Shown here: positions 1 to 5,902 of the stretch, one piece after another | Position numbering within the stretch: position 1 is the first letter of the stretch | Layout: each line of letters begins with the position of its first letter | NCBI GenBank assembly: GCA_964432995.1 | Contig: CAYSPU010000277.1 | Coordinates: forward strand, 1-7,645 | Direction of reading: 5' to 3' | Origin: CAYSPU01 sp964432995 | GTDB taxonomy: Bacteria > Verrucomicrobiota > Verrucomicrobiia > Limisphaerales > JAHDYP01 | DNA: 7,645 nt | Position numbers and translations under genes: made by a program | The notes under the pieces: model-generated | Told to the model about the DNA's origin: nothing | Seen by the model: the letters and a program-made list of their open reading frames with translations, nothing else | Database searches by the model: none

Positions 1-53
1 CCGACGTGCCGACGTGCCGACGTGCCGACGTGCCGACGTGCCGACGTGCCGAC
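1..53. repeat. Tandem array of the octamer CCGACGTG
   Basis: Six perfect head-to-tail copies of the 8-mer CCGACGTG (1-8, 9-16, 17-24, 25-32, 33-40, 41-48) are followed by a partial copy CCGAC (49-53), after which the pattern decays into CCCGACTCCTGAC. The array touches the left edge, so its true length is unknown. The core ACGT is palindromic, so each unit carries a small dyad. No coding role is apparent. An 11-mer at its right end (45-55, CGTGCCGACTC) recurs exactly at 5879-5889 beside the AAA gene stop, so the array may belong to a genome-wide spacer repeat family. Confidence 0.9.
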
Positions 54-76
54 TCCCGACTCCTGACTACAGGCTA

Positions 77-97
77 CTCCCTTTGGGGGGCAGGGAG
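77..97. other. Small inverted repeat in the leader of the first gene
   Basis: CTCCCT (77-82) and AGGGAG (92-97) can pair as a 6-bp stem around a 9-base G-rich loop. It lies in the 116-base stretch between the tandem array and the ATG at 170. It could be an upstream terminator remnant or an mRNA leader structure. There is no T-tract, and I saw no convincing -35/-10 pair in this stretch. The role is unknown and the pairing may be chance in GC-rich DNA. Confidence 0.3.
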
Positions 98-169
98 CGA
101 GGATCCGGGCGATCACAGTAGCCTTGCCAAGAGGGCTTGGTTTCGTTCAACTTGCGTCAGCTCAATCCT

Positions 170-3145
170 ATGGAACGTCAGGAACGGCCAGGTTTCGCTT
201 GCTCGGTCCTCCCCTGGGTGGTCGCGGGGGGGGCGTTGATTCTCTACTTGATCACCCTGAACCGGTGGGTATCGCTGTCCAGCCTCGAGTTGCTCAGCAA
301 CCTCACGGCGCCATCCGGGCCGCCGCCGTTGTCCGGCCCGCTGCTGTTCCTGGTGACCTACCCGTTCCGCTGGCTGCCGGCGGGCATTCAGATTGCGGCC
401 TGGAACATCCTTTCGGCCGTGTGCGCCGCGCTGACCCTTGCCCTGCTGGCGCGCTCGGTGGCGCTGCTGCCGCACGACCGCAACCGCGAGGAACGTCATC
501 ACGAGTTCAGCGAGGACGCCCTGCTGAGCATCCCCGCGAACTGGCTGCCGCCGCTGTTTGCCGTGTTGCTCTGCGGGCTGCAGATTTCGTTCTGGGAGCA
601 CGCCACGGCGTTGACGGGGGAGTTGTTCGACCTGTTTCTCTTCGCGTATGTGATTCGCTGTTTGCTGGAGTATCGCATCGACCCGAAGCCGAGTTGGCTG
701 AGCCGGTTTGCGCTCGTTTACGGGCTGGCCGCGACGAACAACTACGCGATGATCGGGTATTTCCCCGCGTTCCTGGTGGCGTTGATCTGGATTCGGGGGA
801 TGGAGTTTTTCCAGCCAGCCACGCTGGGGCGCCTGGCGGCGTGGGGCGTGGCCGGGCTTTCGCTGTACCTGCTCCTGCCTTTGCTCGTGGTGCTGACGGG
901 TGATGGCAGTCTCAGTTTCTTCCAGGCGCTCCGCGTGCAGTTGGCCTCGCAGAAGAGCGCGCTGCTGGCCATTCCGCGCCTGATTGTGTTCTTCGGTTTG
1001 TTGACGTCGTTGATACCCCTGTTCTTGATTGGCATCCGCTGGCCTTCGTCCCTTGGCGACACGAGCGCCGTGGGCAACATCTTGACGAACTGGGGTTTCC
1101 GGTTCCTGCACGCGCTCTTTTTGGCGGCCATCGTGTGGGCGGCGTTTGACGCCCCATTCAGTCCCCGGATCCAGATCAACCGGTGGATTGAGAACCTGCC
1201 CGAGGCGGTTGCCAGCCTGCCGTTCCTCTCCTTCTACTATTTGGGGGCGCTGGGCGCCGGCTACATCGTCGGGTTCTTCCTGCTCGTTCATGGGCCGTCC
1301 GAGGAAAGGGGGCATCGGCGTTCGTCGGGCGGACGAAAGGCGCTGAACGCGGTTGCGATCGGGCTGGTCTGGTTGATCGCCGTGGCGGTCCCGGTTGGTT
1401 TGGTGGTCCGCAACCTGCCGGCGATGCGGCTCAACAATGGTGCGCTCTTTCGCGAGTTCGCGCAGGCGGTCTCCGCAAGCCTGCCGTCGCGAGGAGCCAT
1501 CTTGCTGTCCGACCACCAGCCCTTGCTGGCCCTGCAACAGATCCACGTCAACCAGCAGGCTGACCCGAACCAACATCTGCTGGCCAACACGCGCCTCATG
1601 TCCTACCGAGGTTACCAGGAATCTCTGCATCGCCAGGCGCCGACCCTGTGGCCCGCCCAGCCCTTTGGCCCCAATCCACCGCCGAGGATCCCCGACACCT
1701 CTTTGATGGAGGAGTTGGCCTACGTCGCCGCCACCAACATCGTGTATTACCTCCATCCGAGCTTCGGCTTCTTCTTCGAGCCCCTCTACCTCAAGCCCGA
1801 CGGCGTTGCCTATCGCATGGCCGCCTACCAAACTAATGAGATCACTCCCCCGGCACTCGATCCGGCCCTGGTCGAGCGCAATAGCCGGTTCTGGAACGAC
1901 CTGCGCCCCCGCCTCGAGCAGATCGCCGGCGCCGTGCGACGCGGAGTCTCCGACGCGCGCGCGGTCGGGCGTTGGTATTCGCGGGCGCTGAATTACTGGG
2001 GAGTGCAACTGCAGCGCCTGTCGCCGCCGCAGCTCGAGGAAGCCGGCCGTTGCTTCGAGCTCGCCTACCGGCTGAACCCGAACAACCTGATTGCCGGAGA
2101 GATCAACCTCGCGTTCAACCGGTCCCTGCGCCAGGGACAACCGCGCCGCGTCGAAACCAGCAAGGCGCTCGGCGCCCTGTTTGGAATCCGTTTTCGCAAC
2201 TGGAACGACGTTCTGCAGGTGAGCGGACCGATCGATGAACCCGGCCTCTGCCAGGACATGGGCGAGGTGTTCCTCCGGCAGAGCCTCCCCCGTCAGGCCG
2301 CCCTCCAACTCCTCAGAGTGCTGGAGGTTGAGCCGGGCAACGTCGATGCCCGCATCCTCCTCGCGAGCACCTTCGCCACTGTCCAGATGCACGATCGGGT
2401 CCTGGAGACCGTCGAGGCTGCCCGCCAATCCGCCAGCGGCCGCCAGTTGACGCCCGAGGAGCGAGTCCACCTGATCCGCCTTCAGGCCGCGGCTCTCCAG
2501 GGAAAGAAACAGGTTCCCGCCGCGGTGGCCGTCCTCAAGGCGGGTCTCAAGGAGCAACCCGGTTCGGTGCCGCTGACCGATGCCCTGGTCGAACTCTTCC
2601 ACGCGAACGATCAACCCGCCGAGGCCATCGCCGCCGCCAACGAGAGCCTGGCCACCAACCCGACCAACCCGGAACTCCAGCTCCTCAAGGCGATGAGCTG
2701 CATGCGCGCCCAGCGATACCCCGACGCCGAAGCGATCCTCACCCAGATCCTCTCGCGTTACCCGGAGCACACGGGCGCTCTCCTCGTTCAGGGCGCCCTC
2801 TTCATCCAGATCCGCAAGTACGCCGAGGCCTTGCCCCCGCTCAACCGCATCCTGGGACGCGAGCCGGGCAACATGGTCGCCCTCATGAACCGCGCAATCG
2901 CCCTCCTCCAGAGCGGACAGCTCGACGATGCGGAGAAGGACTACCGCGCGCTGCTCATCAGGCTTCCCGAACTGCACCGGGTGCACTATGGCCTGGGCGA
3001 AATCGCCTTTCGCCGCAAGGACCACGATACGGCCGTGCACCATTACGAGCTCTACCTGCAACTCGCTCCCACGAACACCGACGAAGCCCGGGAAGTTGCC
3101 CAGCGCCTGCAGCAGCTCAAAACGGCTTCGCGCCAGAGTCCTTGA
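170..3145 (+). CDS. Polytopic membrane protein, TMEM260/DUF2723-like, with C-terminal TPR domain
   Basis: The protein is 991 residues from ATG 170; an in-frame TTG at 137 would add 11 residues, and a TAG at 119-121 blocks anything longer. Neither start has a clear Shine-Dalgarno site. The N-terminal 420 residues hold about ten hydrophobic segments, beginning with one near residues 14-30 followed by LNRWVSL. W142-E-H-A-T with GELFD (150-154) and the later GLAATNNYAMIGYFP resemble conserved blocks of DUF2723 proteins, relatives of the TMEM260 protein O-mannosyltransferase. A soluble linker (about 430-610) leads to TPR-like repeats at about 615-645 and 690-970, with helix pairs such as YPDAEAILTQILSRYPEH. 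I infer a GT-C-like membrane glycosyltransferase or glycan-assembly factor with a periplasmic TPR scaffold. The acidic DSGE-like motif usual after the first membrane segment is not evident; SSLE stands there. The gene is the first of three co-directional genes, 104 bases before the next. Family assignment is fairly good; the reaction is unproven. Confidence 0.8.
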   Translation: MERQERPGFACSVLPWVVAGGALILYLITLNRWVSLSSLELLSNLTAPSGPPPLSGPLLFLVTYPFRWLPAGIQIAAWNILSAVCAALTLALLARSVALLPHDRNREERHHEFSEDALLSIPANWLPPLFAVLLCGLQISFWEHATALTGELFDLFLFAYVIRCLLEYRIDPKPSWLSRFALVYGLAATNNYAMIGYFPAFLVALIWIRGMEFFQPATLGRLAAWGVAGLSLYLLLPLLVVLTGDGSLSFFQALRVQLASQKSALLAIPRLIVFFGLLTSLIPLFLIGIRWPSSLGDTSAVGNILTNWGFRFLHALFLAAIVWAAFDAPFSPRIQINRWIENLPEAVASLPFLSFYYLGALGAGYIVGFFLLVHGPSEERGHRRSSGGRKALNAVAIGLVWLIAVAVPVGLVVRNLPAMRLNNGALFREFAQAVSASLPSRGAILLSDHQPLLALQQIHVNQQADPNQHLLANTRLMSYRGYQESLHRQAPTLWPAQPFGPNPPPRIPDTSLMEELAYVAATNIVYYLHPSFGFFFEPLYLKPDGVAYRMAAYQTNEITPPALDPALVERNSRFWNDLRPRLEQIAGAVRRGVSDARAVGRWYSRALNYWGVQLQRLSPPQLEEAGRCFELAYRLNPNNLIAGEINLAFNRSLRQGQPRRVETSKALGALFGIRFRNWNDVLQVSGPIDEPGLCQDMGEVFLRQSLPRQAALQLLRVLEVEPGNVDARILLASTFATVQMHDRVLETVEAARQSASGRQLTPEERVHLIRLQAAALQGKKQVPAAVAVLKAGLKEQPGSVPLTDALVELFHANDQPAEAIAAANESLATNPTNPELQLLKAMSCMRAQRYPDAEAILTQILSRYPEHTGALLVQGALFIQIRKYAEALPPLNRILGREPGNMVALMNRAIALLQSGQLDDAEKDYRALLIRLPELHRVHYGLGEIAFRRKDHDTAVHHYELYLQLAPTNTDEAREVAQRLQQLKTASRQSP

Positions 3146-3233
3146 AGCTCAAGACACGTCGTTGGCAGATCAAGTTCTGAATTCGGCGTTTCGGGATTCA
3201 AGGACGAAGTCGCACGGTCCCGCGCGGCGGATC

Positions 3234-3238
3234 GGGAG
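3234..3238 (+). promoter_or_regulatory. Probable ribosome binding site for the GT4 gene
   Basis: GGGAG lies 11 bases before the ATG at 3250, a slightly long but usable spacing. It supports ATG 3250 as the start. The 104-base gap from the previous stop shows no convincing promoter or T-tailed hairpin, so read-through from the first gene is possible. Confidence 0.45.
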
Positions 3239-3249
3239 ACTGGATCCCA

Positions 3250-4506
3250 ATGGCTGACAAGAGTGTTTCGGGTGGCGCGCGTCAGGGCGGGCCTGCCACC
3301 GCCCGGATCCGCGTCGTCCACGTCATCACCCGGCTCATCGTCGGCGGCGCGCAGGAGAATACCATCGCCTCGGTCCTGGGCCTGCGGCGCCAGCCGGGGC
3401 TCGAGGTTGACCTGATCTCGGGCCCCACCGCCGGCCCGGAAGGCTCCCTTGAGAGTGAGGTCGCCGGTCTCCCCGGGTTCACTCTCCTTCCCAGCCTCAT
3501 TCGCCCTATCCACCCCTGGCACGACGTCAAGGCGCTCCTCCAACTGGCGCGCCTGTTGCTCGAGCGCGTCCCCCGGATCGTCCACACGCACAGTGGCAAG
3601 GCCGGGTTCCTCGCCCGCGTCGCCGCCCGCCGCGCCCGCGTCCCGGTCATCGTCCATACCATCCATGGCCCGTCGTTCGGGCCGTTCCAGAGCGCGCTGG
3701 CCAACATCCCGCTCACGGCTGCCGAACGCGTCGCCGGCCGCCTGACCACGCACTTCGTCTGCGTCGCCGACGCCATGCGCGACCGCTACCTGGCCGCCGG
3801 GATCGGCCGTCCGGACCAATACAGCCGCATCTTCAGCGGTTTCCCCCTCGCCCCTTTTCTGAACGCCGCTTCCGACGGCGCGCGCCGGCAACGCCTCGGG
3901 TTGGCCGCGGACGATCTGGTCATCGCGAAGGTAGCCCGGCTCTTCCGCCTGAAAGGCCACGACGAACTGCTCGAGGCCGCGCCGCACATCCTCCGCCGCT
4001 GTCCTCGCGCCCGGTTCCTCCTGGTGGGAGACGGACCCTGGCGCGAACGTTTGCAGGCGAAGGCCACCGCTCTGGGCGTCGCCCCACGTTTCCTCTTTGT
4101 CGGGCTGGTTCCCCCTTCGCAAATCCCCGACCTGCTGGCGGAAGCCGACCTGGTGGTGCACCTTTCGCGGCGCGAGGGCCTGCCGCGGGTTCTTCCTCAG
4201 GCGCAGGCGGCGGGCAAACCGGCGGTCAGCTACGACTGCGACGGCGCCGCGGAGGTATGCCGCGACGGCCAGACTGGCTTCCTGGTCCGGCCCGGAGACC
4301 TGCCCGCGCTCGTGAATCGGGTTCTCCAGCTTGCCGACAACGCCGAGCTGCGACATCGGCTTGGAGCCCAGGGACGTTCCTTCGTGCAACGGGAATTCCC
4401 AGTGGAAAAGATGGTCGACGACCTCCACGCGCTCTACCTTCGGCTCGTGCGTGCCACGGCTGAGAACGCGGCCTGCAGTCCGACGGCTCCTTCGGACCGC
4501 GCGTGA
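3250..4506 (+). CDS. GT4-family (group 1) glycosyltransferase
   Basis: The 418-residue protein has the usual length and GT-B layout of GT4 enzymes, which transfer a sugar from a nucleotide donor and act in the cytoplasm, often on lipid-linked acceptors. The N-terminal domain carries IRVVHVITRLIVGGAQEN (20-37), with the glycine-rich loop typical of this family, and HTHSGKAG (112-119), a common GT4 signature. The C-terminal donor domain carries VAKVARLFRLKGHDELLEA, FLLVGDGPWRERL and the motif region REGLPRVLPQAQAAGKP. In that EX7E element the first glutamate is E309, but position 317 is Gln rather than Glu. FEATURES of secretion or membrane insertion are absent. One base separates its stop from the next gene, a WecA-like enzyme, so it probably adds an early sugar to the lipid-linked product of that enzyme. 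Donor and acceptor sugars cannot be read from sequence. The family call is firm. Confidence 0.92.
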   Translation: MADKSVSGGARQGGPATARIRVVHVITRLIVGGAQENTIASVLGLRRQPGLEVDLISGPTAGPEGSLESEVAGLPGFTLLPSLIRPIHPWHDVKALLQLARLLLERVPRIVHTHSGKAGFLARVAARRARVPVIVHTIHGPSFGPFQSALANIPLTAAERVAGRLTTHFVCVADAMRDRYLAAGIGRPDQYSRIFSGFPLAPFLNAASDGARRQRLGLAADDLVIAKVARLFRLKGHDELLEAAPHILRRCPRARFLLVGDGPWRERLQAKATALGVAPRFLFVGLVPPSQIPDLLAEADLVVHLSRREGLPRVLPQAQAAGKPAVSYDCDGAAEVCRDGQTGFLVRPGDLPALVNRVLQLADNAELRHRLGAQGRSFVQREFPVEKMVDDLHALYLRLVRATAENAACSPTAPSDRA

Positions 4507-4507
4507 C

Positions 4508-5503
4508 ATGACGTTTCCATTCAACGTCTACGGTCCGGCGCTGGCCGGTGCGGCGATCGCCACGGCGCTCTCCCTGCCGTGGTGGCGACGCCGCTGCACC
4601 CGCTGGGCGCTCGTCGACGACCCCGGACATCGCAAGATCCACCATCGTCCGGTTCCGTTGGTTGGGGGATTGGCCGTGCTGACCGGACTGCTGGTGCCGC
4701 TGGCCGCGGGCGCAGTCCTCCTCCTCAGCAATGTGCTTGGCGGTTCCGGCACTCTGGAACCGTATGCGGCCGATCTCTTCGCCTATGGTTTCTCCCGACG
4801 CTTCGTTCCGCTGCTCGTGTTGTTGGCCGGCGCCCTGGGCATGGCGGTGCTCGGGTTGCTGGACGATCGGCACGATCTGCGCCCCGCGGCGAAGTTCGCC
4901 GGGCAGACCCTGATTGCGCTCGCCGTGGCGCTCGCCGGTATCCGGATCACGTTGTTCGTCGAAAGCGGATGGTTCAGTGTGGCCGTCACCGTCCTCTGGA
5001 TCGTTACCCTCACCAACGCCTGCAACTTCCTGGACAACATGAACGGACTCTGTGCCGGGCTCGGCACCATTGGCTGTTGGTCCTTTGGTTGGTCCGCCGC
5101 GCTCCAGGGTCAGTTCCTGGTTGCGGCTATCGGTTTTCTCACGTGCGGCGCCCTGCTCGGTTTCCTTCCGTTCAATTTCCCCAAGGCGACGACCTTCCTC
5201 GGAGATGCCGGCAGCCACCTCGTCGGATACCTCCTCGCCGTCCTCGCCATCCTGCCCTCATTCTACTCCGCGAGCACCCCGCACCCGTTGGCCGTGCTCA
5301 AGCCTATCCTGGTGCTGGGCGTGTTCCTCGGGGACCTCGTCTGGGTTCTCGTCCTCCGCTGGCGCAAGGGCCAGCCGTTCTATGTGGGCGACACCAACCA
5401 CATCTCCCACCGTCTGGTGCGCCGGGGTCTGAGCCCGACCACCGCCGTGCTGGTCATCTGGTTGCTCGCTGCGCTACTCGCCGCCCTCAGCCACTCGCTT
5501 TGA
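4508..5503 (+). CDS. WecA/MraY-superfamily polyprenyl-phosphate sugar-1-phosphate transferase
   Basis: This 331-residue integral membrane protein has about ten hydrophobic segments. Such enzymes transfer a sugar-1-phosphate (GlcNAc-1-P in WecA) from a UDP-sugar to undecaprenyl phosphate at the cytoplasmic face, starting glycan assembly. All main family motifs are present in order: DDPGHRKIHHRPVPLVGG (37-54), LDD at 118-120, NACNFLDNMNG (170-180, with D176), FLGDAGSH (G232-D233, S236), and NHISHRL (297-303). The last motif replaces the HIHHR-like form seen in many WecA/TagO enzymes, but keeps both flanking histidines and the arginine. The protein lacks MraY's cytoplasmic signature, so a WecA/TagO-type role is preferred. 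ATG 4508 was chosen because it follows the GT4 stop by one base and begins the first membrane segment. The frame is open upstream to ATG 4331, but those residues are an out-of-frame reading of the GT4 gene. No strong Shine-Dalgarno is seen, which fits translational coupling. Confidence 0.93.
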   Translation: MTFPFNVYGPALAGAAIATALSLPWWRRRCTRWALVDDPGHRKIHHRPVPLVGGLAVLTGLLVPLAAGAVLLLSNVLGGSGTLEPYAADLFAYGFSRRFVPLLVLLAGALGMAVLGLLDDRHDLRPAAKFAGQTLIALAVALAGIRITLFVESGWFSVAVTVLWIVTLTNACNFLDNMNGLCAGLGTIGCWSFGWSAALQGQFLVAAIGFLTCGALLGFLPFNFPKATTFLGDAGSHLVGYLLAVLAILPSFYSASTPHPLAVLKPILVLGVFLGDLVWVLVLRWRKGQPFYVGDTNHISHRLVRRGLSPTTAVLVIWLLAALLAALSHSL

Positions 5504-5636
5504 CCCCGGGCTGCGCCCAGCTCGCCGGACCGCAGCTCACGCGAAGGCCGGTCTCGGGCGCAGGGAGGGTCGACGCGGAGTAGCGCTCCGATTTCAGGGG
5601 GCGCGCTCGAGCCGTCGGTCGTTTCTGCGGCCGAGG

Positions 5637-5657
5637 CCCGCGGTCCGGAGGGGGTGG
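5637..5657 (+). repeat. Direct repeat, copy 1
   Basis: This 21-base block differs at one position from 5796-5816 (G for A at base 14 of the unit). The match extends to the left as GAGG in both copies with a one-base indel. The two copies start 159 bases apart and bracket a segment holding two hairpins and an inverted partial copy. Confidence 0.85.
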
Positions 5658-5690
5658 TTGGCGTGCGGGAGTGGTTGGGCAATCGAAAGC

Positions 5691-5705
5691 CCGCAAGGTT
5701 TGCGG
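5691..5705. other. Short hairpin CCGCAA/TTGCGG
   Basis: CCGCAA (5691-5696) and TTGCGG (5700-5705) form a perfect 6-bp stem with a 3-base loop. It abuts the inverted CCGCGGTCC block at 5704-5712. There is no T-tract. It may be part of the repeat element or an RNA-level structure. Confidence 0.45.
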
Positions 5706-5733
5706 ACCGCGGCTCGTCCCCGGCGCGCCGTAG

Positions 5734-5766
5734 CCTTGGCGGAGGCGGCTGGAGCCGCAGCCAAGG
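5734..5766. terminator. Strong GC-rich hairpin, possible bidirectional terminator
   Basis: CCTTGGC (5734-5740) pairs with GCCAAGG (5760-5766), and inside it GCGGC (5745-5749) pairs with GCCGC (5754-5758) around a TGGA loop. The asymmetric interior loop has 4 bases on the left and 1 on the right. The position between two convergent genes suits a terminator for either strand, but no T-run follows on either side, so it is not a canonical intrinsic terminator. It could instead be the core of a dispersed palindromic repeat (REP-like). Confidence 0.45.
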
Positions 5767-5795
5767 GTGTGTGCGTTCTGCTGCGGGTCAGAGGA

Positions 5796-5816
5796 CCCGC
5801 GGTCCGGAAGGGGTGG
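5796..5816 (+). repeat. Direct repeat, copy 2
   Basis: This is the second copy of the block at 5637-5657, matching at 20 of 21 bases. It contains the CCGCGGTCC core at 5797-5805. It ends two bases before another small inverted repeat. Confidence 0.85.
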
Positions 5817-5817
5817 A

Positions 5818-5852
5818 GTCCCTGTGCCGATCATTCTGCAGTCCGCAGGGAC
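5818..5852. other. Inverted repeat GTCCCTG/CAGGGAC
   Basis: GTCCCTG (5818-5824) and CAGGGAC (5846-5852) are perfect 7-base complements around a 21-base loop, which itself contains CTGC/GCAG complements. It lies 51 bases past the AAA gene stop on that gene's transcript. There is no T-tract. It may help end the minus-strand transcript or be part of the repeat cluster. Confidence 0.35.
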
Positions 5853-5902
5853 GGACACCATCGGCCGCCCACGACCGCCGTGCCGACTCGCCGGCGTGCC
5901 GG

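Larger units (their letters stand above)
5504..5902. other. Non-coding convergent spacer rich in repeats and hairpins
   Basis: This 399-base stretch lies between the convergent stops of the WecA-like gene and the AAA gene. Its open frames have no family resemblance, and their composition does not match the neighbours' codon use. It contains repeated CCGCGGTCC-type blocks in both orientations: GGACCGCAG 5527-5535, CCGCGGTCC 5638-5646, GGACCGCGG 5704-5712 and CCGCGGTCC 5797-5805. It also contains at least three hairpins. It presumably includes transcription ends for both genes and may hold one or more copies of a dispersed intergenic repeat. No tRNA-like structure or canonical attachment site was seen. 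Confidence 0.7.

Noticed and set aside
1..60. CRISPR array suggested by regular repeats at the left edge
   Set aside because: The units are 8 bases long with no spacers between them, so this is a simple tandem repeat.
113..3061. A 982-codon minus-strand open frame opposite almost the entire first gene
   Set aside because: It is the codon-aligned antisense frame, which stays open whenever the sense gene avoids TTA, CTA and TCA codons, rare in GC-rich DNA. Its translation is low in order, rich in R, Q, G and E, and shows no family motif.
3146..3249. A promoter before the GT4 gene, from TTGGCA at 3162-3167
   Set aside because: No -10-like hexamer lies at 16-18 bases; TGAATT at 3178 is too close. 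The match is likely chance.
4331..4507. An upstream ATG that would extend the WecA-like protein by 59 residues
   Set aside because: Those residues are an out-of-frame reading of the GT4 C-terminus, with no hydrophobic or family content; ATG 4508 fits the family start and the one-base gene junction.
3052..4524. A 490-codon minus-strand open frame opposite the GT4 gene
   Set aside because: It is also codon-aligned antisense to a clear GT4 gene, and its translation has no recognisable domain.
4226..5218. A 330-codon minus-strand open frame opposite the WecA-like gene
   Set aside because: It is codon-aligned antisense to a gene carrying all WecA-family motifs; the product is a charged, motif-free string.
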